DNA of 64,000 nucleotides, taken from positions 914,592-978,591 of the forward strand of contig NZ_JAFKCW010000002.1 in NCBI RefSeq assembly GCF_017254835.1. Direction: 5' to 3'. Origin of the DNA: Algoriphagus aestuariicola. Its GTDB lineage: Bacteria; Bacteroidota; Bacteroidia; Cytophagales; Cyclobacteriaceae. Below are positions 17,401 to 25,464 of the stretch, piece after piece (within the stretch, counting starts at the first letter, position 1; every line of letters begins with the position of its first letter). A program made the translations under genes and the position numbers. The notes under the pieces were generated by a model. It was not told the origin of the DNA, did not search any database, and worked only from the letters and a program-made list of their open reading frames with translations.

Positions 17401-18351
17401 ATGAACCGGATCGACCGACTTACGGCCATTCTCACGCAGCTTCAGTCCAAACGTGTCATCAAAGCACATGAAATCGCCGACCGGTTTTCTATAAGTTTGA
17501 GGACGGTCTACCGGGATGTCCGCGCGCTTGAGGAAGCCGGAGTGCCGGTCATCGGGGAAGCCGGACAAGGCTATTCTTTGGTGGAAGGGTATCGATTGCC
17601 TCCGGTGATGTTCACGCAGGAGGAAGCACAGGCATTTTTGGTAGCGGAGAAAATCTTCGAAAAACTATCCGACAGGAGCAGTGGAGAGCACTTCCGCTCC
17701 GCCATGCTCAAAATCAAATCCGTGCTTCGCAGCTCCGAAAAGGATCGACTTGACCAGCTTTCTCCTTTGGTCGCCGTCTTCCGCAATCGCAACCAACTCC
17801 AGCTAAAAGGAAAAGACGAACATCTTCGGGTAATCCTAGATGCGCTTAGTTCCAAAAAACTGCTGGAGATGAGCTATACGACCTTTGACGAAGAAAGGAC
17901 CAGCGTACGGACCGTGGAAGCCGTGGGGGTGTACTATGCCTTTGAGCAGTGGTATTTGATTGGTTGGTGTCGGCTGAGAAAGGATTACAGGACCTTTCGT
18001 CTGGATCGCATGAATAGCTTAAAAACACTCGAAGAAACCTATGACCCGCTAGCGCACCCCACTCTGAAAGAATACATTGACAAAGTCCGCGCCGCTGAAA
18101 ATCTCATTCAAATCGTACTTTCTGTACCGCTTTCCTTTGAGAAATATCTTCGGGTTCAAAAGTACAACCAAGGCTTTGTGATGGAAAAACGATCGGAGGA
18201 TAGTGTGGAAATGACCTTTATGACTTCGCACCTAGAAGGCTTTATTCGATGGGTCGTCTGCTTGGCAGACCAAATAAAAATCATCTCCCCTCCCGAGGCA
18301 AAGGAAAGGTTGAGAGAATTGGCGGAAGAGATCAGAAATAACTCAAACTAA
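17401..18351 (+). CDS. HTH/WYL-domain transcriptional regulator
   Basis: This 316-residue protein has an N-terminal winged helix (residues about 3-60, RFSISLRTVYRDVRALEEAG) typical of the YafY/DeoR-like family. A central WYL domain carries the ligand-binding core QWYLIGWCRLRKDYRTFRLD, and a WCX-type C-terminal extension follows. WYL domains sense ligands, in some cases nucleic acids. Divergent orientation to the dinB gene suggests that gene is a target. The small membrane-protein genes start five bases after its stop, so they may be co-transcribed. Confidence 0.92.
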   Translation: MNRIDRLTAILTQLQSKRVIKAHEIADRFSISLRTVYRDVRALEEAGVPVIGEAGQGYSLVEGYRLPPVMFTQEEAQAFLVAEKIFEKLSDRSSGEHFRSAMLKIKSVLRSSEKDRLDQLSPLVAVFRNRNQLQLKGKDEHLRVILDALSSKKLLEMSYTTFDEERTSVRTVEAVGVYYAFEQWYLIGWCRLRKDYRTFRLDRMNSLKTLEETYDPLAHPTLKEYIDKVRAAENLIQIVLSVPLSFEKYLRVQKYNQGFVMEKRSEDSVEMTFMTSHLEGFIRWVVCLADQIKIISPPEAKERLRELAEEIRNNSN

Positions 18352-18356
18352 AAAAA

Positions 18357-18551
18357 ATGCGCCAATTATCATTCATCTTCTATCTCCTCGGCATTTGGCT
18401 TTTCGCTCGCATTTGGTTTCACCTTGCTTATCGGCTACAGGAAAGGCAGCTTCCCCGTATCTCAAAAAAAAAACGACATACCAAAATGTCGGCTGCCCAA
18501 GCGTTTGACCTTTTCCGATATTTCACTAATTTGTTAAAACAAACCTCTTGA
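18357..18551 (+). CDS. Small hypothetical protein with N-terminal hydrophobic segment
   Basis: This 64-residue open frame starts five bases after the WYL regulator. It has one hydrophobic segment (about residues 4-25, FIFYLLGIWLFARIWFHLAY) followed by a basic stretch (KKKRH). I recognise no family. The tight spacing supports a real gene, but an A run in the middle and the odd composition leave it doubtful. Confidence 0.4.
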   Translation: MRQLSFIFYLLGIWLFARIWFHLAYRLQERQLPRISKKKRHTKMSAAQAFDLFRYFTNLLKQTS

Positions 18552-18562
18552 AAATCAATACC

Positions 18563-18871
18563 ATGGAAGCTTTAATAATAGGAATACTGTTTTTGATATT
18601 AGGCTTGGTGCTCAGGGCATATCCTAACATTTTGGCAGGATATGGAAGTTTATCGCAGTCTGGGCGGGACAATGCCGAGAAAAACGGGCTGCGCTTTTAC
18701 GGGTTCTTGCTTTTCATCCTGATGGGTATAATCACATTGCTCGGCTATCTCGCGTCTATTTGGCTTGAATCCCCAAAACTATCCACTACAATCGCAATCA
18801 TCGCCACGATGGTGGGGATGGTGTTGGCAGTAGTCGGCGGAAATTTTTTGGTCAATAACCGAAGCAGATAA
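18563..18871 (+). CDS. DUF3784-like small membrane protein
   Basis: This 102-residue protein has three predicted membrane segments: residues about 2-20 (LIIGILFLILGLVLRAYP), 49-67 and 77-96. The segment after the first helix, ILAGYGSLSQSGRDNAEKNG, resembles the conserved cytosolic loop of DUF3784 proteins. The role is unknown. I chose the ATG at 18563 over a TTG at 18548. It lies in a run of short same-strand genes behind the WYL regulator. Confidence 0.72.
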   Translation: MEALIIGILFLILGLVLRAYPNILAGYGSLSQSGRDNAEKNGLRFYGFLLFILMGIITLLGYLASIWLESPKLSTTIAIIATMVGMVLAVVGGNFLVNNRSR

Positions 18872-18914
18872 AACCAATCCATTCGATAAAACCTTATTCT
18901 AAAACACCTTCGAT

Positions 18915-19121
18915 ATGAAAATTAACGTTCTCCTTTACATCTTAAGCCTTGTCGTGCTGATCGCCTCAATTTGGCTTGCAATTGAATTTTCGTATTCTGG
19001 AAGAATGCTTTCCTATGCTGGTATATCTGCTTTTCTGGGACTTGTCCTAAATGTAGTGAGCTATTCTACCAAAGGTGGGATTTGGGCCCGGCCATCGGGA
19101 AACCGTGAAAAAGTCTTGTAA
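18915..19121 (+). CDS. Small two-helix membrane protein
   Basis: This 68-residue protein has two hydrophobic segments (about residues 5-24 and 33-50) and a short basic tail. No family is recognised. It follows the DUF3784-like gene by 43 bases on the same strand and faces the end of tex. A weak inverted repeat (AAGCCC 19143-19148, GGGCTT 19169-19174) lies between the two convergent genes and may help terminate either. Confidence 0.6.
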   Translation: MKINVLLYILSLVVLIASIWLAIEFSYSGRMLSYAGISAFLGLVLNVVSYSTKGGIWARPSGNREKVL

Positions 19122-19186
19122 AGCAGGACACCAACGGACAAAAAGCCCCAGGCGATTTTCATTACCCAGGGCTTAATTTTCGATAA

Positions 19187-21466
19187 TCAACCTCCGAACT
19201 TCCCTTTCAGCATCGCCAGCTTTTCGGCCATCGTACCTTGCGGTTCTTCAGTTTTCTGGGACTTCGGCGCAGGCTTTCCTTGACTTTTGCCCCGCTCCGC
19301 AAAAGGATCGGATTTCATGCTCAACGCTATCCGCTTTCTCGGAATATCCACTTCCATCACCGTCACTTGCACTTTTTGATTCACCATCACAACCTCGTTG
19401 GGATCTTTCACAAATCGATCCGCCAAGTGGCTCAGGTGAACCAAACCGTCCTGATGCACCCCAACGTCTACAAAAGCCCCGAAGGCTGTGATATTCGTCA
19501 CTACGCCCGGCAGCTTCATCCCAACTTTCAGATCGGACATGGAGTTCACCCCGTCCTGGAACTGGAACACTTCAAAAGTCTCCCGCGGATCGCGTCCTGG
19601 CTTTGCCAATTCCTCCAGGATATCCTGTAATGTGGGCAAGCCTACCGTCTCGGAAACATAGTTTTTCAGAACGATTTTATTTCGCAAATCATCCGAACTC
19701 ATCAGCTCTTTCACCGAGGTATTCAGATCCTTGGCCATTTTTTCTACCAATTCGTAGCGTTCCGGATGGACAGCTGATGCATCCAAGGGATGCTTTGCTT
19801 TGCTGATTCTCAAGAAACCTGCGGCTTGTTCAAAGGCCTTGTCACCCAATCGAGGCACTTTTTTCAATTGAGCTCTGCTGGTAAAAGGTCCGTTTTCGGT
19901 ACGGAAATCCACGATATTCTGTGCCAAAACCGGTCCTAAACCGGAAACATAAGTCAGCAACTGTTTGGATGCGGTATTGACCTCCACTCCTACTCCATTC
20001 ACTGCTGACATCACGGTGTCGTCCAGAGAATTTTTCAGCGCATTTTGGTCCACGTCATGTTGATACTGGCCCACGCCGATGGATTTGGGATCGATTTTCA
20101 CCAGCTCTGCCAAAGGATCCATCAGTCGGCGACCGATCGAAACAGCCCCTCTGACGGTCAGATCCAAGTCAGGAAATTCCTCCCTGGCCACATCTGAAGC
20201 CGAGTAGATAGAGGCTCCAGCTTCATTGACCATCGTTACGATGACAGATTTGGGAAGGCCGAGATTTTTTACAAAGGCTTCAGTTTCTCGTCCCGCCGTA
20301 CCATTTCCGATAGCGATGGCCTGAATTCCAAACTTTTCGGCCAAACCCTTCACCGTCATGCCCGCCTCGACAGTTCTCCGCTGGGGTTCGTGGGGATAGA
20401 TCGCCTCATAATGTAAAAATTGACCCTGTGGTCCCAAGCAGACGAGCTTGCAACCCGTACGGAAACCTGGATCAATTGCCATCACTGACTTTTCGCCCAA
20501 AGGCGCTCCGAGCAGCAGCTGGCGGAGATTTTCCGCAAAAACCCGGATCGCCTCCTCGTCGGCTTTTTTCTTGGTCAGCAAGCGGATTTCCGTCTCCATG
20601 CTCGGCTTCAATAATCTTTTGTAAGAATCCTTGATGGCAAGCTTCACCTGATCCACAGCGGAATTGGCGCCATTCTTCAGAATTTCCCGTTCCATCACAG
20701 CAATGGCCGAAAGCTCCTCCGGACAGGAATCCAGCATCAAAAAGAGTTCCTTCTCTCCTCTCCGCATCGCTAAAACACGATGGGAAGGAGCAGACTTGAT
20801 CGGCTCAGACCAGTCAAAATAGTCTTTGTATTTGATGGCCTCGTTTTCCTTGCCAGGAATCACTCGGGAAGTAAAATTGCCTTCTTCCAAAAACAGTTTG
20901 CGCATTTTTTCACGGATTTGGGCGTTTTCGTTGACCCACTCGGCGATGATGTCACGAGCTCCCTGAAGGGCTTCCTCGACCGAGTTCACCTCTTTGTCAG
21001 CGTCGAGATAGTTATGAGCTTCCGCTTCCAAGTCGAAGGACTCTTGCGCGAAAATACGCTCCGCCAGCGGCTCCAGACCCTTTTCCCTTGCTATCGTCGC
21101 CTTGGTCCTCCGCTTGGGTTTGTAGGGCAGATAGATGTCTTCCAGCTTGGACATGGTCTCGGCTGCATCAATCGACTTCTTCAATTCAAGAGTCAGCTTG
21201 CCCTGCTCCTCGATGGATTTGAGGATGGCTTCCCGACGCTTATCCAGTTCACGCAACTGCTCAATCCGATCTCTAATCGCGGCGACTTGCACCTCATCAA
21301 GTGTACCGGTGGCTTCCTTCCGATAGCGTGAAATAAAGGGAACCGTCGCCCCTCCGTCCAAAAGCGCTATTGTCGCCTGAACCTGATGGGGTTTTACTTC
21401 AAGTTCGGAAGCTATTTTAATCTCGTATTGCATATTCTTGGGAATTCTGTACTTCTTGTCAACCAT
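19187..21466 (-). CDS. tex: Tex-family RNA-binding protein
   Basis: Tex is a conserved nucleic-acid-binding protein related to Spt6 and implicated in transcription and stress tolerance. The 759 residues carry the usual order: Tex N-terminal helical region (GGATVPFISRYRKEATGTLD near residues 33-52), a YqgF/RNase-H-like domain (SVMAIDPGFRTGCKLVCL), helix-hairpin-helix motifs (VDFRTENGPFTSRAQLKKV), and a C-terminal S1 domain (KLPGVVTNITAFGAFVDVGV). A charged low-complexity tail follows. It appears to be a single-gene unit with its start facing the TlpA-like gene. Confidence 0.95.
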   Translation of the reverse strand: MVDKKYRIPKNMQYEIKIASELEVKPHQVQATIALLDGGATVPFISRYRKEATGTLDEVQVAAIRDRIEQLRELDKRREAILKSIEEQGKLTLELKKSIDAAETMSKLEDIYLPYKPKRRTKATIAREKGLEPLAERIFAQESFDLEAEAHNYLDADKEVNSVEEALQGARDIIAEWVNENAQIREKMRKLFLEEGNFTSRVIPGKENEAIKYKDYFDWSEPIKSAPSHRVLAMRRGEKELFLMLDSCPEELSAIAVMEREILKNGANSAVDQVKLAIKDSYKRLLKPSMETEIRLLTKKKADEEAIRVFAENLRQLLLGAPLGEKSVMAIDPGFRTGCKLVCLGPQGQFLHYEAIYPHEPQRRTVEAGMTVKGLAEKFGIQAIAIGNGTAGRETEAFVKNLGLPKSVIVTMVNEAGASIYSASDVAREEFPDLDLTVRGAVSIGRRLMDPLAELVKIDPKSIGVGQYQHDVDQNALKNSLDDTVMSAVNGVGVEVNTASKQLLTYVSGLGPVLAQNIVDFRTENGPFTSRAQLKKVPRLGDKAFEQAAGFLRISKAKHPLDASAVHPERYELVEKMAKDLNTSVKELMSSDDLRNKIVLKNYVSETVGLPTLQDILEELAKPGRDPRETFEVFQFQDGVNSMSDLKVGMKLPGVVTNITAFGAFVDVGVHQDGLVHLSHLADRFVKDPNEVVMVNQKVQVTVMEVDIPRKRIALSMKSDPFAERGKSQGKPAPKSQKTEEPQGTMAEKLAMLKGKFGG

Positions 21467-21534
21467 GCAAGTTAAGCCTCCTTTACATTGGAAAAAGGAG
21501 AATATGTGCGCTTGGTCACTAAAGGTCTGATTTT

Positions 21535-21660
21535 AAGATTGTAAAATTGAAAGATCAAAAAATTGAAAGATTGGGGCCTACATCTCAAACCTTCGAGTCC
21601 TCTAAAACCTCCAAGGTTCCAAAAAACCTCGCAAATCGTATTTCGTAAATCGTCCTTGAG
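21535..21660. repeat. Degenerate low-complexity spacer
   Basis: The space between tex and the thioredoxin gene holds short near-repeats: ATTGAAAGAT twice (about 21547-21572) and AAATCG/TTCG units (about 21630-21655). It is in frame with the gene behind it but looks non-coding, which is why I start that gene at 21662. Similar degenerate spacers occur at 27350-27391 and 28310-28470. Confidence 0.4.
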
Positions 21661-21661
21661 A

Positions 21662-22234
21662 ATGGATTGGAAAAAAGAAATAAAGTCCTGGGGCCTGATA
21701 CTGGCCTTTTTTGCATTTCTCTACTTCACTGGTCTGCTGCCTGTGATTCAGGGAGGTCTACAGTCTGTGCTGCTTTCGACAGGATTGATGAAGCCAAAGA
21801 TTGAAATTCCGGATCTGACAGACCAAAAATTCGACTACCTGGGTCGGTTCAAAGACATGGAGGGAAAAGTGATCGACCTCCAAGACTATCGGGGCAAAGT
21901 TCTATTTATCAATCTCTGGGCTTCCTGGTGCGGGCCCTGCCGCGCGGAAATGCCACACATCTCAGAACTGTACAAATCGGTAAAAGACACTCCCGATCTT
22001 GAGTTTATGATGATCGGTCTCGACAACGACATCGCCAAAAGTCGCAACTTCATGGAGGGAAAAAGCTGGGCATTTCCGGTCGTCCATGCCAGCTATGGAC
22101 TTAACCAAAGCTTGGAAAGCGAGTCCATCCCCACCACTCTGGTGGTGAATAAAGAAGGGAAAATCGTCTTCTACCAGCAGGGTATGAGCAATTTCGACAC
22201 GGATGAGTTTCGGGACTTCTTGAGATCCCTGTAG
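21662..22234 (+). CDS. TlpA/ResA-like membrane-anchored thioredoxin
   Basis: This 190-residue protein has one N-terminal membrane anchor (about residues 8-29, LILAFFAFLYFTGLLPVIQ). The periplasmic thioredoxin-like domain of the TlpA/AhpC-TSA type carries the redox motif WCGPC inside NLWASWCGPCRAEMP. It probably reduces disulfides in the envelope, for example in cytochrome c maturation or oxidative protection; no partner is adjacent. The frame is open upstream to 21563, but that region is a low-complexity spacer, so I use the ATG at 21662 just before the membrane anchor. Confidence 0.9.
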   Translation: MDWKKEIKSWGLILAFFAFLYFTGLLPVIQGGLQSVLLSTGLMKPKIEIPDLTDQKFDYLGRFKDMEGKVIDLQDYRGKVLFINLWASWCGPCRAEMPHISELYKSVKDTPDLEFMMIGLDNDIAKSRNFMEGKSWAFPVVHASYGLNQSLESESIPTTLVVNKEGKIVFYQQGMSNFDTDEFRDFLRSL

Positions 22235-22281
22235 ACAAAGTGGATATCTAGCCCTTTAAAGCCATTTTTTAGGCGAACAGG

Positions 22282-22312
22282 TTGGCAGGAATGGCTATTT
22301 GTCGTAATCTTG
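22282..22312 (+). promoter_or_regulatory. Candidate Bacteroidota-type promoter for the GH95 gene
   Basis: TTG at 22282-22284 and TAATCTTG at 22305-22312, 20 bases apart, resemble the Bacteroidota consensus (-33 TTTG, -7 TAnnTTTG) with one mismatch in the -7 box. It lies 20 bases upstream of the ATG. Confidence 0.35.
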
Positions 22313-22331
22313 GCAGATACCCAAGTAACCC

Positions 22332-24665
22332 ATGAAAAAGTACCCCATTTTAGTCCTATGGGCATTTTTTGCAGTATTTTCTGTCCATGCCCAAAATTCC
22401 GTCCTATGGTACCTACAGCCTTCCGAAAAGTGGGAAGACGCCCTTCCCATCGGAAATGGCAGGTTGGGCGCCATGATTTTCGGCATCCCGGGCAAAGAAC
22501 GCATCCAGCTAAACGAGGATTCCATGTGGCCCGGCGGGCCCGATGATTGGGGCTTGGCCGAAGGCACACCGGCAGACTTAGCACAAATCCGCGAATACCT
22601 CATCTCCGGAGACCATAGCAGTGCGGACTCCTTGCTCGTATTGAAATTTTCCCGCAAGGACGTGACTCGATCCCATCAGACTATGGGAGATCTTTGGCTT
22701 GACTTCAATTGGGATAACGTGACGGATTATAAAAGAAGCTTGGATCTGAACACCGCCATCGCACACACCGAATTCAAAAGCGGGGGTTATTCGGTCGCTC
22801 AGGAGGTCTTCGCCTCTGCGCCCGATCAGGCTATTTTAATCAAACTTCAAACCACCCATCCGGATGGATTCAGAGGACTGATCCGCATGGACCGCCCCAC
22901 CGATCAAAATCATCCCACCGCCGAAACTAAAGCACTCAACGACAATCTCCTCGAAATGAAGGGTATGGTCTCCCAGCGTGGTGGACAAATCGACTCTAAA
23001 CCCGCGCCGATTCTCAACGGGGTCAAATTCCGCGTACTCCTGCTGGCTCAGAACCAAGACGGGGAAATCCGAGCCGTACCTGAAGGGCTACGGGTAGATG
23101 GTGCCAAGGAAATCCATGTCAAACTGGTCGCAGAAACGAGCTTCTACCACTCGGATTTTGAGAAAAAAGCAGAAGCTACACTCGACGAAATCGCCTTTGC
23201 CAGCTGGGGACAGCTTCGTCAATCCCATGAAACAGAATATAGTCCCTGGTTTGACCGGATGAGCCTATTGCTCGGAGCTCCGACTTCCGATGAAATCTCG
23301 ACCGACCAACGCATCAAAAACGCCAAGACCGGTCATACGGATCTTAGGCTCGAAAAACTTCTCTTTGACTTCGGTCGCTACCTGCTGATCTCCTGTTCCC
23401 GTCCCGGCACCAATCCCGCCAACCTTCAGGGACTTTGGAACCAACATATCTCCGCACCCTGGAATGCGGACTACCATTTGAACATCAACCTGCAGATGAA
23501 CTATTGGCCTGCCGAAGTCACAAACCTTAGCGAGTTGCACATGCCGCTTTTCGACTTTACAGACCAATTGATAGAAAACGGCAAAAAGCCCGCTTCGCAA
23601 AACTTCGACATGAGCGGAGCCATGCTTCCCCATACAACCGACCTATGGAAGATTCCCTTTCTACAGGCACGTACCGCTTTCTGGGGAAGCTGGATCGGAG
23701 CCGGAGCTTGGCTGGCGAGGCATTATTGGGAGCACTACCTCTATACCCAAGATCAAGAGTTTTTGAAAAAAAGAGCTCTCCCAGCGTTTAAGGAAATCGC
23801 CCAATTCTATTCCGATTGGCTGATCGTGGACCCCAGAGACGGATCTCTCGTATCTGCGCCTTCGACCTCTCCCGAAAACCAGTTCATTGACGAAAAAGGC
23901 GCTAAAGCCGCCTCCACCATGGGTGCGGCTATGGACCAGCAATTGATCGCTGACATCTTCAACATCTACCTCCAATCGATCGAGCTCGTTGGGTCTAGGT
24001 CCGAATTGAGCGACAAGATCCAAAGCCAGCTAGCCCAACTTCGACCTGGGGTACAGTTGGGTTCGGACGGACGGATCCTGGAATGGGATCGAGAATATGA
24101 AGAGCCGGAAAAAGGCCATCGACACATGTCTCACCTCTACGCCTTTCATCCGGGCGATGCTATCACACGAGATGGGACGCCAGATCATTTTGCAGCGGTG
24201 AAAAAGACCCTCGACTATCGCCTAGCCAACGGTGGAGCGGGGACGGGCTGGTCACGCGCCTGGCTGATCAACTTTTCCGCTAGGCTCATGGACGGAGAAA
24301 TGGCCCATGAGCACATCCAAAAATTGCTGGCCACCGGGCTCTATACCAATCTTTTTGACGCGCATCCGCCCTTCCAGATTGACGGTAATTTCGGCTACAC
24401 TGCCGGAGTAGCCGAGATGCTCCTCCAGTCCCACGAGGAAGGCGTGATCCGTGTACTGCCCGCTTTGCCCAAGGCTTGGCAATCAGGGAATGTAAAAGGC
24501 CTCAAAGCCAGAGGAGGATTTACCTTGGACTTTTCTTGGGAAAGTGGCCAGGTGAATAAAGTCAAGATTTACTCAGAAAAGGGGGAATCCGTCGTGCTCT
24601 TCGCCGACGGTTCCGAAATAGATTTGCAGCTCAAAGCCGGAGAGAGTATCGAGATGGAGTTTTGA
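22332..24665 (+). CDS. Glycoside hydrolase family 95, probable alpha-L-fucosidase
   Basis: GH95 enzymes are inverting alpha-1,2-L-fucosidases or alpha-L-galactosidases acting on glycan ends. The 777-residue protein has a signal peptide (residues 1-20) and the N-terminal DALPIGNGRLGAMIFG and LNEDSMWPGG motifs. The NINLQMNYWPAEVTN segment near residue 383 supplies the catalytic asparagine pair. The acid-carrying EWDREYEEPEKGHRHMSHL lies near 583, and the QIDGNFG motif near 682 holds the aspartate used by the family. All appear intact. It is not in a SusC/D locus, so the substrate cannot be refined beyond fucosylated glycans such as plant or algal polysaccharide. Confidence 0.93.
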   Translation: MKKYPILVLWAFFAVFSVHAQNSVLWYLQPSEKWEDALPIGNGRLGAMIFGIPGKERIQLNEDSMWPGGPDDWGLAEGTPADLAQIREYLISGDHSSADSLLVLKFSRKDVTRSHQTMGDLWLDFNWDNVTDYKRSLDLNTAIAHTEFKSGGYSVAQEVFASAPDQAILIKLQTTHPDGFRGLIRMDRPTDQNHPTAETKALNDNLLEMKGMVSQRGGQIDSKPAPILNGVKFRVLLLAQNQDGEIRAVPEGLRVDGAKEIHVKLVAETSFYHSDFEKKAEATLDEIAFASWGQLRQSHETEYSPWFDRMSLLLGAPTSDEISTDQRIKNAKTGHTDLRLEKLLFDFGRYLLISCSRPGTNPANLQGLWNQHISAPWNADYHLNINLQMNYWPAEVTNLSELHMPLFDFTDQLIENGKKPASQNFDMSGAMLPHTTDLWKIPFLQARTAFWGSWIGAGAWLARHYWEHYLYTQDQEFLKKRALPAFKEIAQFYSDWLIVDPRDGSLVSAPSTSPENQFIDEKGAKAASTMGAAMDQQLIADIFNIYLQSIELVGSRSELSDKIQSQLAQLRPGVQLGSDGRILEWDREYEEPEKGHRHMSHLYAFHPGDAITRDGTPDHFAAVKKTLDYRLANGGAGTGWSRAWLINFSARLMDGEMAHEHIQKLLATGLYTNLFDAHPPFQIDGNFGYTAGVAEMLLQSHEEGVIRVLPALPKAWQSGNVKGLKARGGFTLDFSWESGQVNKVKIYSEKGESVVLFADGSEIDLQLKAGESIEMEF

Positions 24666-24680
24666 AAACAGAATTGAGCC

Positions 24681-25289
24681 TTAACCCTTCTCCTCCCTCT
24701 TTTTCCCCATCGACGCAATCACATATTGGTAAGCGGAGTCGATCGATTTTTGCCTTTGCGAAGCATATCTGATCAAAGAAAGGAAAGCAAATAGCAAACA
24801 TAGGCTCCCCTCCAGCCAGCTGTTTTGGAAAAAGGCCCAAGCGCCGGCGAACAGGAGAACGATCACAAAACTCCTGAAAAATTTTGATTCGGCGATGTGC
24901 TTTTCCACTGCTTGATACATTGCTGGCTGATGCTGCATGAGGTGGGCAAGCGACCATTTGAACGCATTGAAATATTTTCTGTCGATTTTTCCGATCTCTT
25001 CGTCCTTAATCTTGATGACTATATTCACCAAAGTCTCATCTGGCCATCTCCTTTTCTTGATTTTTTCAAAAAGCAAGCCATCGAGGTAGCTCGCCACCAT
25101 ATGGATAAAATGGCCAAGCACGTATGAGGAGGCAGCAAAAGCAGCTGCAGAAAGCCAGCTTTCGGATAGTTCCTGCAGCATGGACCATTCTTCCAGCCAA
25201 CCCGATTGCCACGCTAATCCAGCCAAAAAACCACCAGGCAATAGAATGGAAAGCAAGTCCAGCAATCCGACATTGAACTTCTCAATCAT
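24681..25289 (-). CDS. Hypothetical multi-pass membrane protein
   Basis: This 202-residue protein has four hydrophobic segments, near residues 10-28, 46-66, 133-150 and 154-170. A cytosolic or periplasmic helical portion (about 70-130) sits between pairs two and three and contains LLFEKIKKRRWPDETLV. I recognise no family. It converges with the GH95 gene (15 bases between ends) and is divergent from the 597-residue unknown gene across 175 bases. Confidence 0.65.
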   Translation of the reverse strand: MIEKFNVGLLDLLSILLPGGFLAGLAWQSGWLEEWSMLQELSESWLSAAAFAASSYVLGHFIHMVASYLDGLLFEKIKKRRWPDETLVNIVIKIKDEEIGKIDRKYFNAFKWSLAHLMQHQPAMYQAVEKHIAESKFFRSFVIVLLFAGAWAFFQNSWLEGSLCLLFAFLSLIRYASQRQKSIDSAYQYVIASMGKKREEKG

Positions 25290-25367
25290 AAGGGTTTGAT
25301 TTTGATAGCTTAATCTAACCCAAAAGTTACTATTCCTAATCGACCTAAAGTCATTCTCGGAATAATC

Positions 25368-25383
25368 CCTGACAAAAGTCAGG
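25368..25383. promoter_or_regulatory. Short perfect inverted repeat in divergent region
   Basis: CCTGAC (25368-25373) and GTCAGG (25378-25383) are exact reverse complements across AAAA. It lies 82 bases before the 597-residue gene and 79 bases before the divergent membrane gene. It may be a regulator-binding site; no regulator can be named. Confidence 0.3.
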
Positions 25384-25464
25384 TAGAGACAAAGTTAAAA
25401 ACAGCCATTCAAGCCCACAGTCGGGGATAATTTTGGCATCTCAACAGTCTATCCTTCCAGTTCA

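Noticed and set aside
21563-21661. N-terminal extension of the TlpA-like protein
   Set aside because: The bases are a low-complexity spacer with short repeats, and the membrane anchor begins just after the ATG at 21662.
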